From NCBI GenBank assembly GCA_947259115.1, contig CAMYKS010000005.1, forward strand, positions 126,410 to 190,409: DNA of 64,000 bases. Direction: 5' to 3'. The DNA comes from an uncultured Desulfobulbaceae bacterium (GTDB lineage Bacteria > Desulfobacterota > Desulfobulbia > Desulfobulbales > BM004). The notes beneath the pieces are model-generated. The model was not told the origin of the DNA. It searched no databases and was given only the letters and a program-made list of their open reading frames with translations. This document shows, piece after piece, positions 17,522-26,259 of this stretch (position 1 is its first letter; each line of letters begins with the position of its first letter). The position numbers and the translations under genes were made by a program.

Positions 17522-17926
17522 TTATGGCCCGGAGATGGCTCCCTGGCAGGGGTAGGCCTCACGCAGCGCAAGGAGTACGAGATAGGCGGCCAGGTCATGG
17601 TGTTTTTCCGGATTATCCTCAAGGTATTGTGTGACATCCCGGATAACCTTTGCAGTAGAGATGTTTTTAGGAAGGCAAAACATATCGGAGGGCAATGATT
17701 CCACAGTTGTCGCCACGGTATGAAAGTCCACTATACCGGCAATATATCCGGCGCAGACGCCAAACCTGTGGTCATCATACTCCCCTCTCTTATCAAGACC
17801 CGTAACCGCATGGGAGCAGGATTCATAGATATCTTTGCCGCTAAAAACATAATTGGTGGATTTGGCACTGGCGACGGAACACATCAGTAAGAAGAAAACA
17901 AAAAGCAGCGCAGAACGTTTTTTCAT
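17522..17926 (-). CDS. Secreted Rap1a/Tai-domain protein
   Basis: A 134-residue exported protein with a clear signal peptide (MKKRSALLFVFFLLM, cleavage near ASAKS). The mature part has the Rap1a/Tai pattern: a Cys after the first strand (YESCSHAV), a FGVCAGYIAGIVDF block, MFCLPKN, then VIRDVTQYLEDNP and a final YPC. The four cysteines probably make two disulfides. In enterobacteria such proteins give immunity to type VI secretion amidases; many solitary members have no known effector. No T6SS or effector gene lies here, so the role is open. Confidence 0.75.
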   Translation of the reverse strand: MKKRSALLFVFFLLMCSVASAKSTNYVFSGKDIYESCSHAVTGLDKRGEYDDHRFGVCAGYIAGIVDFHTVATTVESLPSDMFCLPKNISTAKVIRDVTQYLEDNPEKHHDLAAYLVLLALREAYPCQGAISGP

Positions 17927-18246
17927 GGAGTCCTCTTTTGTGGACTTTTATTGTTAGGGGCAATGTTCTTTTCAACAATCATGGATAATAAAATACTATT
18001 ACAGAACAGGGAAAATGGTCAAATCTATTTTGCATTTTTGACAGACTGCTCTCCCTCAAGGAAACTTTGACCCCGGTGCGGATCCCGTCAATTTTTCCCT
18101 TAAAACTTATTTCATCTTTTTTCCCGTTATTTCAAATGGTTCTTTTCCTTCGGGTTATTTCTTGTCTTCATTTTACAGGGTGTTTTCCCTGTGTGCATAC
18201 TCTGTTAACCTTGCTACACGCAACTATTTGAGATAAAGAATAAGTC
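17927..18246. other. Gene-free divergent region
   Basis: About 320 bp between divergent genes (the Rap1a/Tai-like gene and the GNAT gene), so it should contain both promoters. It is pyrimidine rich, and I could not place confident -35/-10 elements or an operator. Confidence 0.4.
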
Positions 18247-18750
18247 ATGATTCGACTGTACAAAGACTCCGACTTTGCAGCTCTCTATGCAACTATTAAT
18301 TCGGCGGCAGTAGTCTACAAGGGAGTTATTCCCACTGACAGGTGGAAAGATCCCTATATGCCTGCAGATGAACTTGCAAAAGAAATAGAATCTGGCGTTA
18401 TTTTCTGGTGCTGGGATGAGGCTGGCACCATACTCGGAGTCATGGGAATCCAGGATGTTAAGGACGTAACCTTAATTCGCCACGCCTATACACATCCCAC
18501 ATACCAGAGAATGGGCATCGGATCAAAGTTGCTGCAATATCTGACTACTCTGACAACGAGACCACTGCTCATGGGCACATGGGCAGACGCACAATGGGCT
18601 ATAAAATTTTATGAAAAACAGGGATTTACCTTGGTTACGGAGGAGGAAAAATATATGCTCCTGCGGAAATACTGGAATATTCCTGCAAGACAGGTAGAAA
18701 CCTCGGTCGTGCTTAGCAACACCCCGGTTAAAAAACTTGCTGCAGAGTAG
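18247..18750 (+). CDS. GNAT-family N-acetyltransferase
   Basis: The first 145 residues form a GNAT domain: MIRLYKDSDFAALY start, the ILGVMGIQDV strand, RHAYTHPTYQRMGIGSKLL holding the acetyl-CoA-binding motif (RMGIGS), and the FYEKQGF helix-strand near the end. It should transfer an acetyl group from acetyl-CoA to an unknown amine. The last 25 residues are an extra tail. It starts at an ATG and lies 39 bases upstream of an acyltransferase gene on the same strand, with which it may share a transcript. Confidence 0.85.
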   Translation: MIRLYKDSDFAALYATINSAAVVYKGVIPTDRWKDPYMPADELAKEIESGVIFWCWDEAGTILGVMGIQDVKDVTLIRHAYTHPTYQRMGIGSKLLQYLTTLTTRPLLMGTWADAQWAIKFYEKQGFTLVTEEEKYMLLRKYWNIPARQVETSVVLSNTPVKKLAAE

Positions 18751-18789
18751 CAATATTCAGCCTGGAAAACCTGCCAGACCGCAATAAAC

Positions 18790-19347
18790 ATGATGCAGAA
18801 AATATCGCGCCATATATTAAAGATGTTTGGCTGGCAGGCCGAACTGGCAGTTCAGATGGTTGACAGGTGCGTGCTCGTTGGTGCCCCCCATACCTCCAAC
18901 TGGGACTTCCCCCTTGCTTTGCTGGGTATGTCTGCCATGGGTATCAAATTCAATTGGGTGGCCAAGCACACACTTTTCCGCTGGCCCCTGGGAATAATTA
19001 TGCGCGCACTCGGCGGCATTCCCCTCAACAGGAAGACCGGAGGTGCCGGTTTTGCAATTAAAGCGCTTGACAGCTTCCATGGGCGCAGCCGATTTATTCT
19101 GGCAATTGCACCCGAGGGCACACGGCACAGAACCGGCTATTGGAAAGCCGGCTTCTATAAGATAGCCCTCAAAAGTAATGTTCCCATTGCCTTGGGCTAT
19201 GTTGATTACAAGAACAGAAAAATAGGCATTGGCAGATTGTTCACGCCTACAGGAGACAAGGATAAAGATTTTTTGCACATAAAAAATTTTTACATCGACA
19301 AATCAGGAAAATACCCAGAAAAACAGGGCGAAATAAGGCTCAAATAA
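18790..19347 (+). CDS. Lysophospholipid acyltransferase-family protein (PlsC-like)
   Basis: The conserved acyltransferase motifs are present: HTSNWD (the H-x4-D catalytic pair) and APEGTR (usually PEGTR) about 80 residues later, with GGIPLNRK between. A GTG-like weak start is not needed: ATG ATG opens the gene. It should add an acyl chain to a lysophospholipid or another alcohol at the inner membrane. At 185 residues it is shorter than PlsC, as in the solitary family that lacks the N-terminal helices. It forms a short run with the GNAT gene before it and an unknown gene 16 bases after it. Confidence 0.83.
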   Translation: MMQKISRHILKMFGWQAELAVQMVDRCVLVGAPHTSNWDFPLALLGMSAMGIKFNWVAKHTLFRWPLGIIMRALGGIPLNRKTGGAGFAIKALDSFHGRSRFILAIAPEGTRHRTGYWKAGFYKIALKSNVPIALGYVDYKNRKIGIGRLFTPTGDKDKDFLHIKNFYIDKSGKYPEKQGEIRLK

Positions 19348-19363
19348 TCGGGCGCAGAGAATC

Positions 19364-19885
19364 ATGACGCAATCGGAAAATGAAAAAACCAGCGTGGAGC
19401 AGGTTGGGGAGAACCTCTTTAACTTTGCCATGGACCGCGAGGACATAAAACTCTTTATCGAAAATTTGGCGGATGAAGCTAACTGCAAGCCGGCAGCAGT
19501 TGAATACGAACTCCAGCTCCTGAAAATTATAGCCACGGGCTGGTCCCTGTCCTTCTTTTTGGAAAATTCCTCCCAAAGGGATCAAATTGCTGAGAATTTC
19601 TGGAAATTGATCCATGGGTTTTCAGCAGATCTGTCTGAAACAACCGGGCTTATGACCGGGCACGATTTAAACTACTTTCAGATAGTAAAGAGCCGTCTTG
19701 ACGAGTATGTGGACATTTTAGCAGATCAGCCTGAAGCCACTGAACCTGCTGCCGTGATAGGTCCTGCGTTTGCCGGATTCTGCGGAGATGCCGATGATAT
19801 CTACACAATCATGGTCGGCTCCAGAATGTTTATTATAACCGTTGCCCGGGTTAAGGATTATTTAGAGTCAATTGTCTTTGCATAG
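19364..19885 (+). CDS. Conserved-looking hypothetical protein
   Basis: I do not recognise the family. The 173-residue product is soluble, acidic and mostly helical, with no signal peptide, no Cys motif and a hydrophobic strand close to the C-terminus (SRMFIITVARVKDYLESI). It starts 16 bases after the acyltransferase gene on the same strand, so cotranscription is likely. Codon use matches its neighbours. Function cannot be inferred. Confidence 0.55.
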   Translation: MTQSENEKTSVEQVGENLFNFAMDREDIKLFIENLADEANCKPAAVEYELQLLKIIATGWSLSFFLENSSQRDQIAENFWKLIHGFSADLSETTGLMTGHDLNYFQIVKSRLDEYVDILADQPEATEPAAVIGPAFAGFCGDADDIYTIMVGSRMFIITVARVKDYLESIVFA

Positions 19886-20167
19886 GCTGCAGAAATACCA
19901 CGCCCTAAAAACCTGCTAATGGATATGGCAGATTCCACTTGAAAAAAATTGCGCCTGTTCTTTACCGCGGCCCTATCATTTTTAGCATCGCAAAACCCAT
20001 ACTTCTGGCCATTTTAGGGCCCTTACCCATAGCCTAACCTCCTATTTTTCCTAGCATTCTTTCTCCTTGATTTCCTTCATTGCAGGAGGTAAGTGAAATT
20101 CATATTCACCCTTTTAAATAATTTCACACCAGGCAATCTTATTCATTTTTATTGAGGAGGAGGTACA

Positions 20168-20881
20168 ATGAAGAAGCATATTTGCACAGGACTGGCAGTC
20201 GGATTTTTCTTGCTCGGCACAACCGGTTTATCAAAGGCAACCAGCCTCATAATTACCGGTGTGCTTGATGGCCCCTTATCCAGAGGCACTCCCAAGGTCG
20301 TGGAGCTATTTGCCCTAAATGATATCAGTGATTTGAGTATCTACGGCCTGGGTTTTGCCAATAACGGCGGTGGAACCGACGGCATAGAGTTTGCCTTTTC
20401 AGCCGCTTCTGCCGCCACCGGTGACTTTTTATATGTCGCCTCTGAAACTACTGAGTTTACAAACTTTTTTGGTTTTGCCCCGGATTATACAACTTCTGCT
20501 GCCACAATTAACGGTGATGATGCTGTCGAACTTTTTAAAAACACTAATGTTGTCGATATATTTGGCGATATTGCCGAAGACGGCACTGGACAGCCCTGGG
20601 AATATCTGGATGGTTGGGCCTACAGAAATGATGCTACAGGCGGCACGGATACTGCAACTTTCAGGGTTGCAGAATGGTACTTCAGCGGTCCCAACGCACT
20701 GGATGGAGAAACTACGAACTCCGGGGCTATCATGCCGTTTCCTACCGGGTCATTCTCACCAGGTTCAAATCCTCCACCAGTGCCGACCCCGGAGCCGTCA
20801 ACCATACTTTTACTCGGTTCAGGGCTTGCTTGCCTTGTCGCCAGAAAACAGCGCTGCAGAATTGACAATAAAGACCGGTGA
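20168..20881 (+). CDS. PEP-CTERM sorting-domain protein with lamin-tail-like domain
   Basis: A secreted surface or matrix protein. It has a strong Shine-Dalgarno (GAGGAGGAGG), a signal peptide (MKKHICTGLAVGFFLLG, cleavage near SKATS), a beta-rich middle resembling a lamin-tail domain (KVVELFALNDISDLSIYGLGF, NGDDAVELFKN, VVDIFGDI), a Pro-rich linker and the PEP-CTERM tail: PTPEPSTILLLGSGLACL followed by basic residues. The tail is cut by exosortase in the membrane, which must be encoded elsewhere. Such proteins usually join the extracellular polysaccharide matrix. It is a single-gene unit. Confidence 0.88.
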   Translation: MKKHICTGLAVGFFLLGTTGLSKATSLIITGVLDGPLSRGTPKVVELFALNDISDLSIYGLGFANNGGGTDGIEFAFSAASAATGDFLYVASETTEFTNFFGFAPDYTTSAATINGDDAVELFKNTNVVDIFGDIAEDGTGQPWEYLDGWAYRNDATGGTDTATFRVAEWYFSGPNALDGETTNSGAIMPFPTGSFSPGSNPPPVPTPEPSTILLLGSGLACLVARKQRCRIDNKDR

Positions 20882-21277
20882 AACCAGGTCGTTATGGATG
20901 TCTCCGCTTATTCTCCCTTGGGGGTCATAGAAAATGTCGAGGCCACAATATTGGCAAGAATACCGTACCTGCAGGAATTCTCATTTGGACTTGGAAACAA
21001 GATTTTGGGCGCTAATTCCCGCAAATCACATACTGCTGCTTGCAATTAAAGAATAGTTGCCGTAGTGAGTTTCTCTTCATTCCCCTCAACCGGGAATCAT
21101 TGTTGAAAGTTTTGCTGAAATTCTCTATGTTATAAAAATTCGTATCAATTACAGGTTGTTTTATGCAGGCGCATCACCCTCACGCTGAACCCATTGGGGG
21201 TGGGACATTGATAAAACAGACCAATAATGAATGCAAAGCATGAGGGAAACGGTAAAATTTAACGAGGAGGATCAACT
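20882..21277. other. Gene-free stretch
   Basis: About 395 bp between the PEP-CTERM gene and mscL. It must hold the mscL promoter. Apart from the GAGGAGG ribosome-binding site of mscL (about 21264-21270) I see no convincing element. Confidence 0.4.
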
Positions 21278-21748
21278 ATGGGAATGATGAAAGAGTTTAA
21301 AGAGTTTGCTGTGAAGGGCAATGTGGTCGATATGGCTGTCGGTATCATCATCGGCGGAGCTTTCGGTACAATCGTCAAAAGCCTGGTGACCGACGTGCTC
21401 ATGCCGCCAATCGGTTTGCTTATGGGAGGTGTTGATTTTGCAAACCTTTTTGCTGTTATGAAGGAAGGGGCCAAGGGCGCTGCACCGTATGCCTCCTTAG
21501 CTGATGCCCAGGCCGCCGGGGCGGTGACGGTAAACTACGGGGTTTTCTTTAATGCAGTTATAAGCTTTCTCATCGTGGCCTTTGCTGTGTTCATGCTCAT
21601 TAAAGGCATAAACAATCTCAAACGCGAGGAAGAAGCACCGCCTGAAGAACCAACCACCAAGGAATGCCCGTTCTGCCTTTCAGAAATTCCCATCAAGGCC
21701 AGCCGCTGCCCCAACTGCACCTCGGAGCTTGAACCTGTCGCTGCCTGA
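21278..21748 (+). CDS. mscL: Large-conductance mechanosensitive channel MscL with C-terminal zinc ribbon
   Basis: MscL opens when membrane tension rises and lets solutes out during osmotic downshock. The start [30 protein letters not shown] is the MscL signature helix (split here), [10 protein letters not shown] follows, and the second membrane helix is [18 protein letters not shown]. After the usual cytoplasmic end there is an extra tail of about 25 residues with two CxxC knuckles (CPFC and CPNC), a zinc-ribbon form. This addition is uncommon in standard MscL. A GAGGAGG site supports the ATG at 21278. A GC-rich hairpin follows the gene. Confidence 0.93.
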   Translation: MGMMKEFKEFAVKGNVVDMAVGIIIGGAFGTIVKSLVTDVLMPPIGLLMGGVDFANLFAVMKEGAKGAAPYASLADAQAAGAVTVNYGVFFNAVISFLIVAFAVFMLIKGINNLKREEEAPPEEPTTKECPFCLSEIPIKASRCPNCTSELEPVAA

Positions 21749-21780
21749 TAAAGATGGTTCAAATTATGTATATTTCTTTT

Positions 21781-21820
21781 CCCCGGCGCCGTCGGCCTGC
21801 AAAAAACAACAGCGCCGGGG
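21781..21820 (+). terminator. GC-rich hairpin after mscL
   Basis: CCCCGGCGC pairs with GCGCCGGGG (9 bp) with a 22-base loop. The T-run after it is weak, so this may be an mRNA-stabilising hairpin rather than a full terminator. Confidence 0.5.
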
Positions 21821-21863
21821 AATTATTTAATTCACCCGGAACTGCTATTCACCGGCTTCATCC

Positions 21864-22025
21864 GTGAAAAAGCTGAATATCATACTTTGCGTCACGCTAT
21901 TCAGCTGGTTAGGATGGTGGCTGGGTGCTCGGTTTGGCATGATTACCGGCTACCTGATAAGTTTTGTGGGCAGTTTAATCGGTGTATATGTTGGGGTCCG
22001 CATCAACAGGACGTATATGCCCTGA
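21864..22025 (+). CDS. Small two-helix membrane protein (53 residues)
   Basis: This frame begins at GTG and gives 53 residues with two hydrophobic segments: one containing the WLGWWLGARFG stretch and one with SFVGSLIGVYVGVRI, ending in a basic RINRTY tail. The Gly/Trp pattern resembles short glycine-zipper membrane proteins common in bacteria. No strong ribosome-binding site is seen, but a bidirectional terminator follows 30 bases after the stop, and composition fits a real gene. It probably sits in the inner membrane; function unknown. Confidence 0.6.
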   Translation: MKKLNIILCVTLFSWLGWWLGARFGMITGYLISFVGSLIGVYVGVRINRTYMP

Positions 22026-22057
22026 CACCAAGGGCCAATTCACAGTGAGAGAATAAA

Positions 22058-22092
22058 AAAGGCGCCTTCGATAGTTCGAAAGCGCCTTTTTT
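22058..22092. terminator. Bidirectional rho-independent terminator
   Basis: AAAAGGCGC...TTCGA, three-base loop, then TCGAA...GCGCC and six T residues. The A-run on the left and T-run on the right let it serve both the small membrane gene (plus) and the ZraP-like gene (minus). Confidence 0.88.
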
Positions 22093-22112
22093 AAATTACG
22101 TAAGAGACGTTA

Positions 22113-22517
22113 TTACCAACCGCCGCGTCTGCCGCAATTGCCAAAGCCCCGTCCTGGGCCATACCCGGACTTTCCTTCAAATGTTTCTTCAGCTTTTTCT
22201 TCCATCTGGGCCTCGAGATCATAGAGATCTCCCGTGAGCTTTGCCACTTTCTTTTCGTCAGGGTTATCCTGGAGCATCATGGCGTCAAGCTCACTTCTCT
22301 TTACAACGATCTCTTTCCTGAGTTCTTTGGTCTCTGCAAAGAAAGCGGCAGCTTTTTCATTGTCCTCCTCAGAATAGAACCCTTTATTGCAATACCTGCC
22401 GCCATCACAATCACCAGACCCGGGGCCGGGGCCGTAATTTCCCCGGGCATTCGCCATTGATATACCTGTGAATCCAATCGCCCCGATAAGGGCTGCTGCT
22501 GCTAAATACTTTTTCAT
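22113..22517 (-). CDS. ZraP/Spy/CpxP-like periplasmic protein
   Basis: The 134-residue product has a signal peptide (MKKYLAAAALIGAIGFTG, cleavage near ANARG), a Gly-rich start with CDGGRYC, a central helical hairpin (KAAAFFAETKELRKEI and KVAKLTGDLYDLEAQMEEKAEE) and a Gly/Cys-rich end (GPGRGFGNCGRRGG). This is the plan of ZraP-type heavy-metal sensor or chaperone proteins of the periplasm. Zinc binding through the terminal Cys/Gly segments is plausible. AGGTTTTT lies before the ATG. Relatives are often controlled by a ZraSR-type two-component system; none is next door. Confidence 0.75.
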   Translation of the reverse strand: MKKYLAAAALIGAIGFTGISMANARGNYGPGPGSGDCDGGRYCNKGFYSEEDNEKAAAFFAETKELRKEIVVKRSELDAMMLQDNPDEKKVAKLTGDLYDLEAQMEEKAEETFEGKSGYGPGRGFGNCGRRGGW

Positions 22518-23046
22518 TCAAAAACCTCCAGAAAAATTTTTATTTATTCTTTAAGAGTTAAAAGATGAACAGCGCCATCTCGTTAAAACAACAATTACAA
22601 TCGGTATACGTGTCCGCATCGAGTTTCGAAGTCTCACTTCGTTCCCTATCTTCGATGCCGACAAAGACTTTACGTTCATTATTTTAAATATATCAGGACC
22701 GGCTCTCGGCATATAGTATTCCAAGAAGCATGCCATTTTATGGCCAAGCCAAAAATTTTTATTTTTTCCCTTACATTTCAGCACAATAAAACTTTTCGGA
22801 CGTTCATTAGTAAGGAAGCCCCTGGAGAAAAACTACCCGGATTACACAATAAATAGAGAATATTCTTCATGCCATGCAGGATATTTGATACAGAAAAGTG
22901 AAAAAAATCAATTGGTTAACTGCCACATTGTGGCAGTTCCTTATTGTGCATTTGCTTCCGGTCCAGCGTTATTGTCTTTTGAAAACATCACGTTGTAAAA
23001 ATGAAAATCATTCTTACAGTTTCCCCAAAACACTACTGGAGAGATT
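22518..23046. other. Divergent gene-free region with operator candidates
   Basis: About 530 bp between the ZraP-like gene (minus) and cbbQ (plus). It contains the 21-bp palindrome at 22918-22938 and a Fur-box-like AATGA-AAA-TCATT at 23000-23012, both positioned to act on cbbQ. I see no gene. Confidence 0.4.
22918..22938. promoter_or_regulatory. Palindromic operator candidate upstream of cbbQ
   Basis: AACTGCCACA-T-TGTGGCAGTT is a perfect inverted repeat with 10-bp arms and one centre base, 109 bp before the cbbQ start. Length and symmetry fit a dimeric regulator site. The regulator is unknown. Confidence 0.5.
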
Positions 23047-23847
23047 ATGCAGCCCCTGAAAGAATATATGATAACCAAAGAGCCGTTCTACCTTGCCCAG
23101 GGAGATGAGCTTGCCATTGCCGAAGCAGCGTATGTTCACACAATCCCCTTGCTTTTAAAGGGCCCGACCGGCTGCGGCAAGACCCGCTTCATGCAGCACC
23201 TGGCCTGGAAGCTCCAACGCCCTCTTGTGACAGTATCCTGCCATGATGACCTTTCCACCAGCGACCTTGTAGGTCGATATCTTATCAAGGGAGGAGAGGC
23301 CCTATGGGTTGACGGCCCCCTGACCATGGCAGTAAGACATGGAGCAATCTGCTACCTGGATGAAATTGTCGAGGCCCGCAAGGATACGACAGTGGTGATC
23401 CATCCCCTGGCTGATGACAGGCGTGAACTGCCTATTGAAAAACTCGGAGAACTGCTCCATGCTCCTCCTGAGTTCATGCTGGCAATTTCTTATAATCCCG
23501 GCTACCAGAGCGTACTCAAGGACCTCAAGCAGTCTACCCGGCAGCGCTTTATCTCCCTTGAATTCAACTATCCCAAGCAGGAGCTGGAAGCTGATATTGT
23601 CCGACATGAATCCGGCGTTGACCATGCAACCGCTGAGGTACTGGTGCGCCTTGCTGCCATGACCAGAAATCTCAAAGATGCCGGCCTGCCCGAGGGTGCA
23701 AGCACCCGGTTGCTGATCCATGCCGGCAAGCTCATGCAAAGCGGCATGGAGTCAAGACGTGCCTGCCGGGCTGCGATCAGTGAGACCCTGACCGACGATC
23801 ATGAGTTGCTGGCCTCCATTAATGAGATGATCAATTCCTTATTCTGA
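23047..23847 (+). CDS. cbbQ: CbbQ/NirQ/NorQ-family AAA+ ATPase
   Basis: A MoxR-type AAA+ ATPase of 266 residues, the exact family size. Motifs: Walker A GPTGCGKTRF, Walker B ICYLDEIVEA, the AISYNPGYQSVLKDLK segment (sensor 1 Asn) and RQRFISLEFNYP (arginine finger). With a VWA partner (the next gene, 6 bp on), CbbQ remodels RuBisCO or NorQ activates nitric oxide reductase by inserting or removing ligands. Neither RuBisCO nor a nor cluster is in the window, so the client is unknown. Confidence 0.88.
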   Translation: MQPLKEYMITKEPFYLAQGDELAIAEAAYVHTIPLLLKGPTGCGKTRFMQHLAWKLQRPLVTVSCHDDLSTSDLVGRYLIKGGEALWVDGPLTMAVRHGAICYLDEIVEARKDTTVVIHPLADDRRELPIEKLGELLHAPPEFMLAISYNPGYQSVLKDLKQSTRQRFISLEFNYPKQELEADIVRHESGVDHATAEVLVRLAAMTRNLKDAGLPEGASTRLLIHAGKLMQSGMESRRACRAAISETLTDDHELLASINEMINSLF

Positions 23848-23853
23848 TTCACA

Positions 23854-26208
23854 GTGTCCATGAATATTGCAGAACTCAAGGACAGTTTTTTTGCGCAAGT
23901 GCCTTCCCATCCCCCCAATGATTGGGAAATTGAGGAGCACCTGGAACATATCGTAGAACTCCCTGCGGTATCCCAGGAACTGATCCTCTCCCATGTACCT
24001 GCAATCTGGGCCGTGAGTCATTCCCTGTGTTACTCCTATCTCTCCTCTGCCCGAAGCGCCCTGAACTGTCTTTCCACTGACCACATAACTCCGTGGGTTG
24101 GAGATTTTCTCGATACCTATGAAAAAGACGGTTTACGCGCTGCCCAGCATTCCATGGCTGATGTGGAATCCAATTTTCTCTGCCGCATCCGGGGCGAAGC
24201 CGGCCTTGATTTCAATGCTGCCGCCAGCCGCCTCACTCCCTATGCCAGATCCATAATCGAACGCAAAATTACCCTGGCCACCGGTCCCCGAATATATACA
24301 GATACTGAATGCATTTATTTACCGGGCAAGTTGACTCTATGCTCCTCGGATGCAGAAAACTTTCTGCTTTACAAACTCATCGTCACCTTCCAGCTTGGCA
24401 TTCTCCTGCAGGGAACATACGAATTCGATCCGGAGGCTGACAACCCTCTCATTGTGGAACTTGTAAACACCTATGGAGCCGGTCCGGTTCCAGAGCGCAT
24501 CGGGCTTGACCTGTTCTTCTCCCTTTTCCCGAACTCACGCCTTGCCGAAGATATTTTTACGCTGCAGGAAGCACAGAGAGTGTCACGCTTTCTTGCTGCC
24601 TCCTTTCCGGGACTCTGGCGAGATACTGCCAAGATCCGTTCCGATCTTGCTGCTTCACGTGTCCTGCAGAGCCAATTGCCAGCGCATTCAAAAATGATGG
24701 AGGGGTTGGTTCACCGAGTTATCACAGGCGGAAAAGGGCCGCCATGGAACTCCATGGAACTGCCTCTTCATGAACAAGTCCTTGCCGAGTTCAACAAACC
24801 GGCAGGGTCTGCTGCAGATTCCGCAGCCCAGACTGCGGTCATCTACGCCATGCTCAAGCACGTTGAAGAAACCTATATAAAGGTTGCGCCTGTTTATTAT
24901 ATTGGCCGTCTCAGGCCTGCTGAAGCCCGCAAAGGAATGCGCAGGCGACGGGCTACGGCAAAAGAGGAATTCATCAAGATTCTTGCCTCGGTCATACTCA
25001 AGGTTGACCGAAAAACAGCAGACGTGGTTGAAAACGAAAATTCGTCCCAGGGTGCGTCCCCTGTATTATCAGGCGAAGAAGGCACTGCCATGCTTCTGTT
25101 TTCCTCAAAAAAACAAGATAACATCCATACAGCCCGGGAGAACATGGAGACGCCCCGCTTTCTGACACTTGAAGGTCCCATGGCTGAACTGCCGGAACCG
25201 CTGCGCAATCTTGCAGAAGAAATAGTCGCCGATCTGGGCCATATCCCCAATGACTACATTTCAGCCGCCCAGGGCATGGCCGGCCGGGCCGCTCCTTCGC
25301 TGCAGGCTGCAAGCAGTCCGGCAGGAGAGAGCCTTGCAGCGCCAATCACCTATGACGAATGGGATTTCAGGCGCAATGGTTTCAGAAAAGACTGGTGCAG
25401 GCTTCTTGAAAAACAGGTGCAGCCGATTAAGGGCACCTTTGTTGACTCCACCCTGGATAAGTATAAGGGACTGCTGCGGCAGCTTAAAAAGCAATTTGAA
25501 ATGCTGCGCAGCAGTGAGCGCTTTATCAAGCGCCAACGGGACGGGGATGAAATTGACCTTGACGCCCTGATCGAATCCATTTCAGATACACGGGCCGGCA
25601 AATCTCCGTCCGAACGGTTGTTTATTCGTTTGCAGCGGGATGAACGTGATATTGCAGTCCTCTTCCTGGTGGATATGTCCTCCTCAACTGAAGGCTGGAT
25701 CAACCAGGCCATCAAAGAGGCACTCATACTCATGGGCGAAGCACTGCAGGTGCTCGGCGATCGTTTTGCCATCTACGGATTTTCGGGTATGCGCAGGCTG
25801 CGTTCCGATTTTTACCGGGTTAAGGATTTTGCTGAACCATACAGTGAAGAGATTAAGGGCAGGATTGCCGCCATCGGGCCCCAGGAATACACCCGTATGG
25901 GCCCGCCGCTGCGCCATGCCATAGAAATGCTTAAGAACGTGGAAGCAAAGGTACGCTTACTGGTGACGCTATCGGACGGCAAGCCGGAAGATTATGATGA
26001 TTATAAGGGAGAGTATGCCATAGAGGACACCCGCCATGCCCTGATCGAGGCCAAGGCTTCAGGCATCCACCCTTTCTGCATTACCATTGATAAACAGGCC
26101 CATGATTATATTGGCCATATGTACGGCGAGGTGAACTATATCTTTGTGGATGAGGTTCGCAAGCTGCCGCTGCGATTACCCGAAATCTACAGGGTCCTGA
26201 CGACTTGA
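23854..26208 (+). CDS. cbbO: CbbO/NorD-like VWA-domain activator protein
   Basis: The 784-residue protein has a long helical N-terminal part (with an EEHLEHIVELP start seen in CbbO) and a C-terminal von Willebrand A domain. The MIDAS metal site is visible as LVDMSSSTEG (DxSxS), with later TRMGPP and LSDGKPED elements. It is the adaptor that links the CbbQ motor to its client enzyme. It starts 6 bp after cbbQ (GTG at 23854, or ATG at 23860), so the two are one transcript. Length fits CbbO better than NorD (about 600). Client enzyme not in the window. Confidence 0.85.
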   Translation: MSMNIAELKDSFFAQVPSHPPNDWEIEEHLEHIVELPAVSQELILSHVPAIWAVSHSLCYSYLSSARSALNCLSTDHITPWVGDFLDTYEKDGLRAAQHSMADVESNFLCRIRGEAGLDFNAAASRLTPYARSIIERKITLATGPRIYTDTECIYLPGKLTLCSSDAENFLLYKLIVTFQLGILLQGTYEFDPEADNPLIVELVNTYGAGPVPERIGLDLFFSLFPNSRLAEDIFTLQEAQRVSRFLAASFPGLWRDTAKIRSDLAASRVLQSQLPAHSKMMEGLVHRVITGGKGPPWNSMELPLHEQVLAEFNKPAGSAADSAAQTAVIYAMLKHVEETYIKVAPVYYIGRLRPAEARKGMRRRRATAKEEFIKILASVILKVDRKTADVVENENSSQGASPVLSGEEGTAMLLFSSKKQDNIHTARENMETPRFLTLEGPMAELPEPLRNLAEEIVADLGHIPNDYISAAQGMAGRAAPSLQAASSPAGESLAAPITYDEWDFRRNGFRKDWCRLLEKQVQPIKGTFVDSTLDKYKGLLRQLKKQFEMLRSSERFIKRQRDGDEIDLDALIESISDTRAGKSPSERLFIRLQRDERDIAVLFLVDMSSSTEGWINQAIKEALILMGEALQVLGDRFAIYGFSGMRRLRSDFYRVKDFAEPYSEEIKGRIAAIGPQEYTRMGPPLRHAIEMLKNVEAKVRLLVTLSDGKPEDYDDYKGEYAIEDTRHALIEAKASGIHPFCITIDKQAHDYIGHMYGEVNYIFVDEVRKLPLRLPEIYRVLTT

Positions 26209-26259
26209 ATTCCCGCCTCAATGCTGGATGAAATGTTTTGCAGAACCTGATTCACCGTT

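Noticed and set aside
23000..23012. Fur box before cbbQ
   Set aside because: Only a 13-bp partial match; kept as a remark, not as a separate feature.
23302..23739. 145-residue minus-strand frame inside cbbQ
   Set aside because: Antisense shadow of a gene with Walker motifs.
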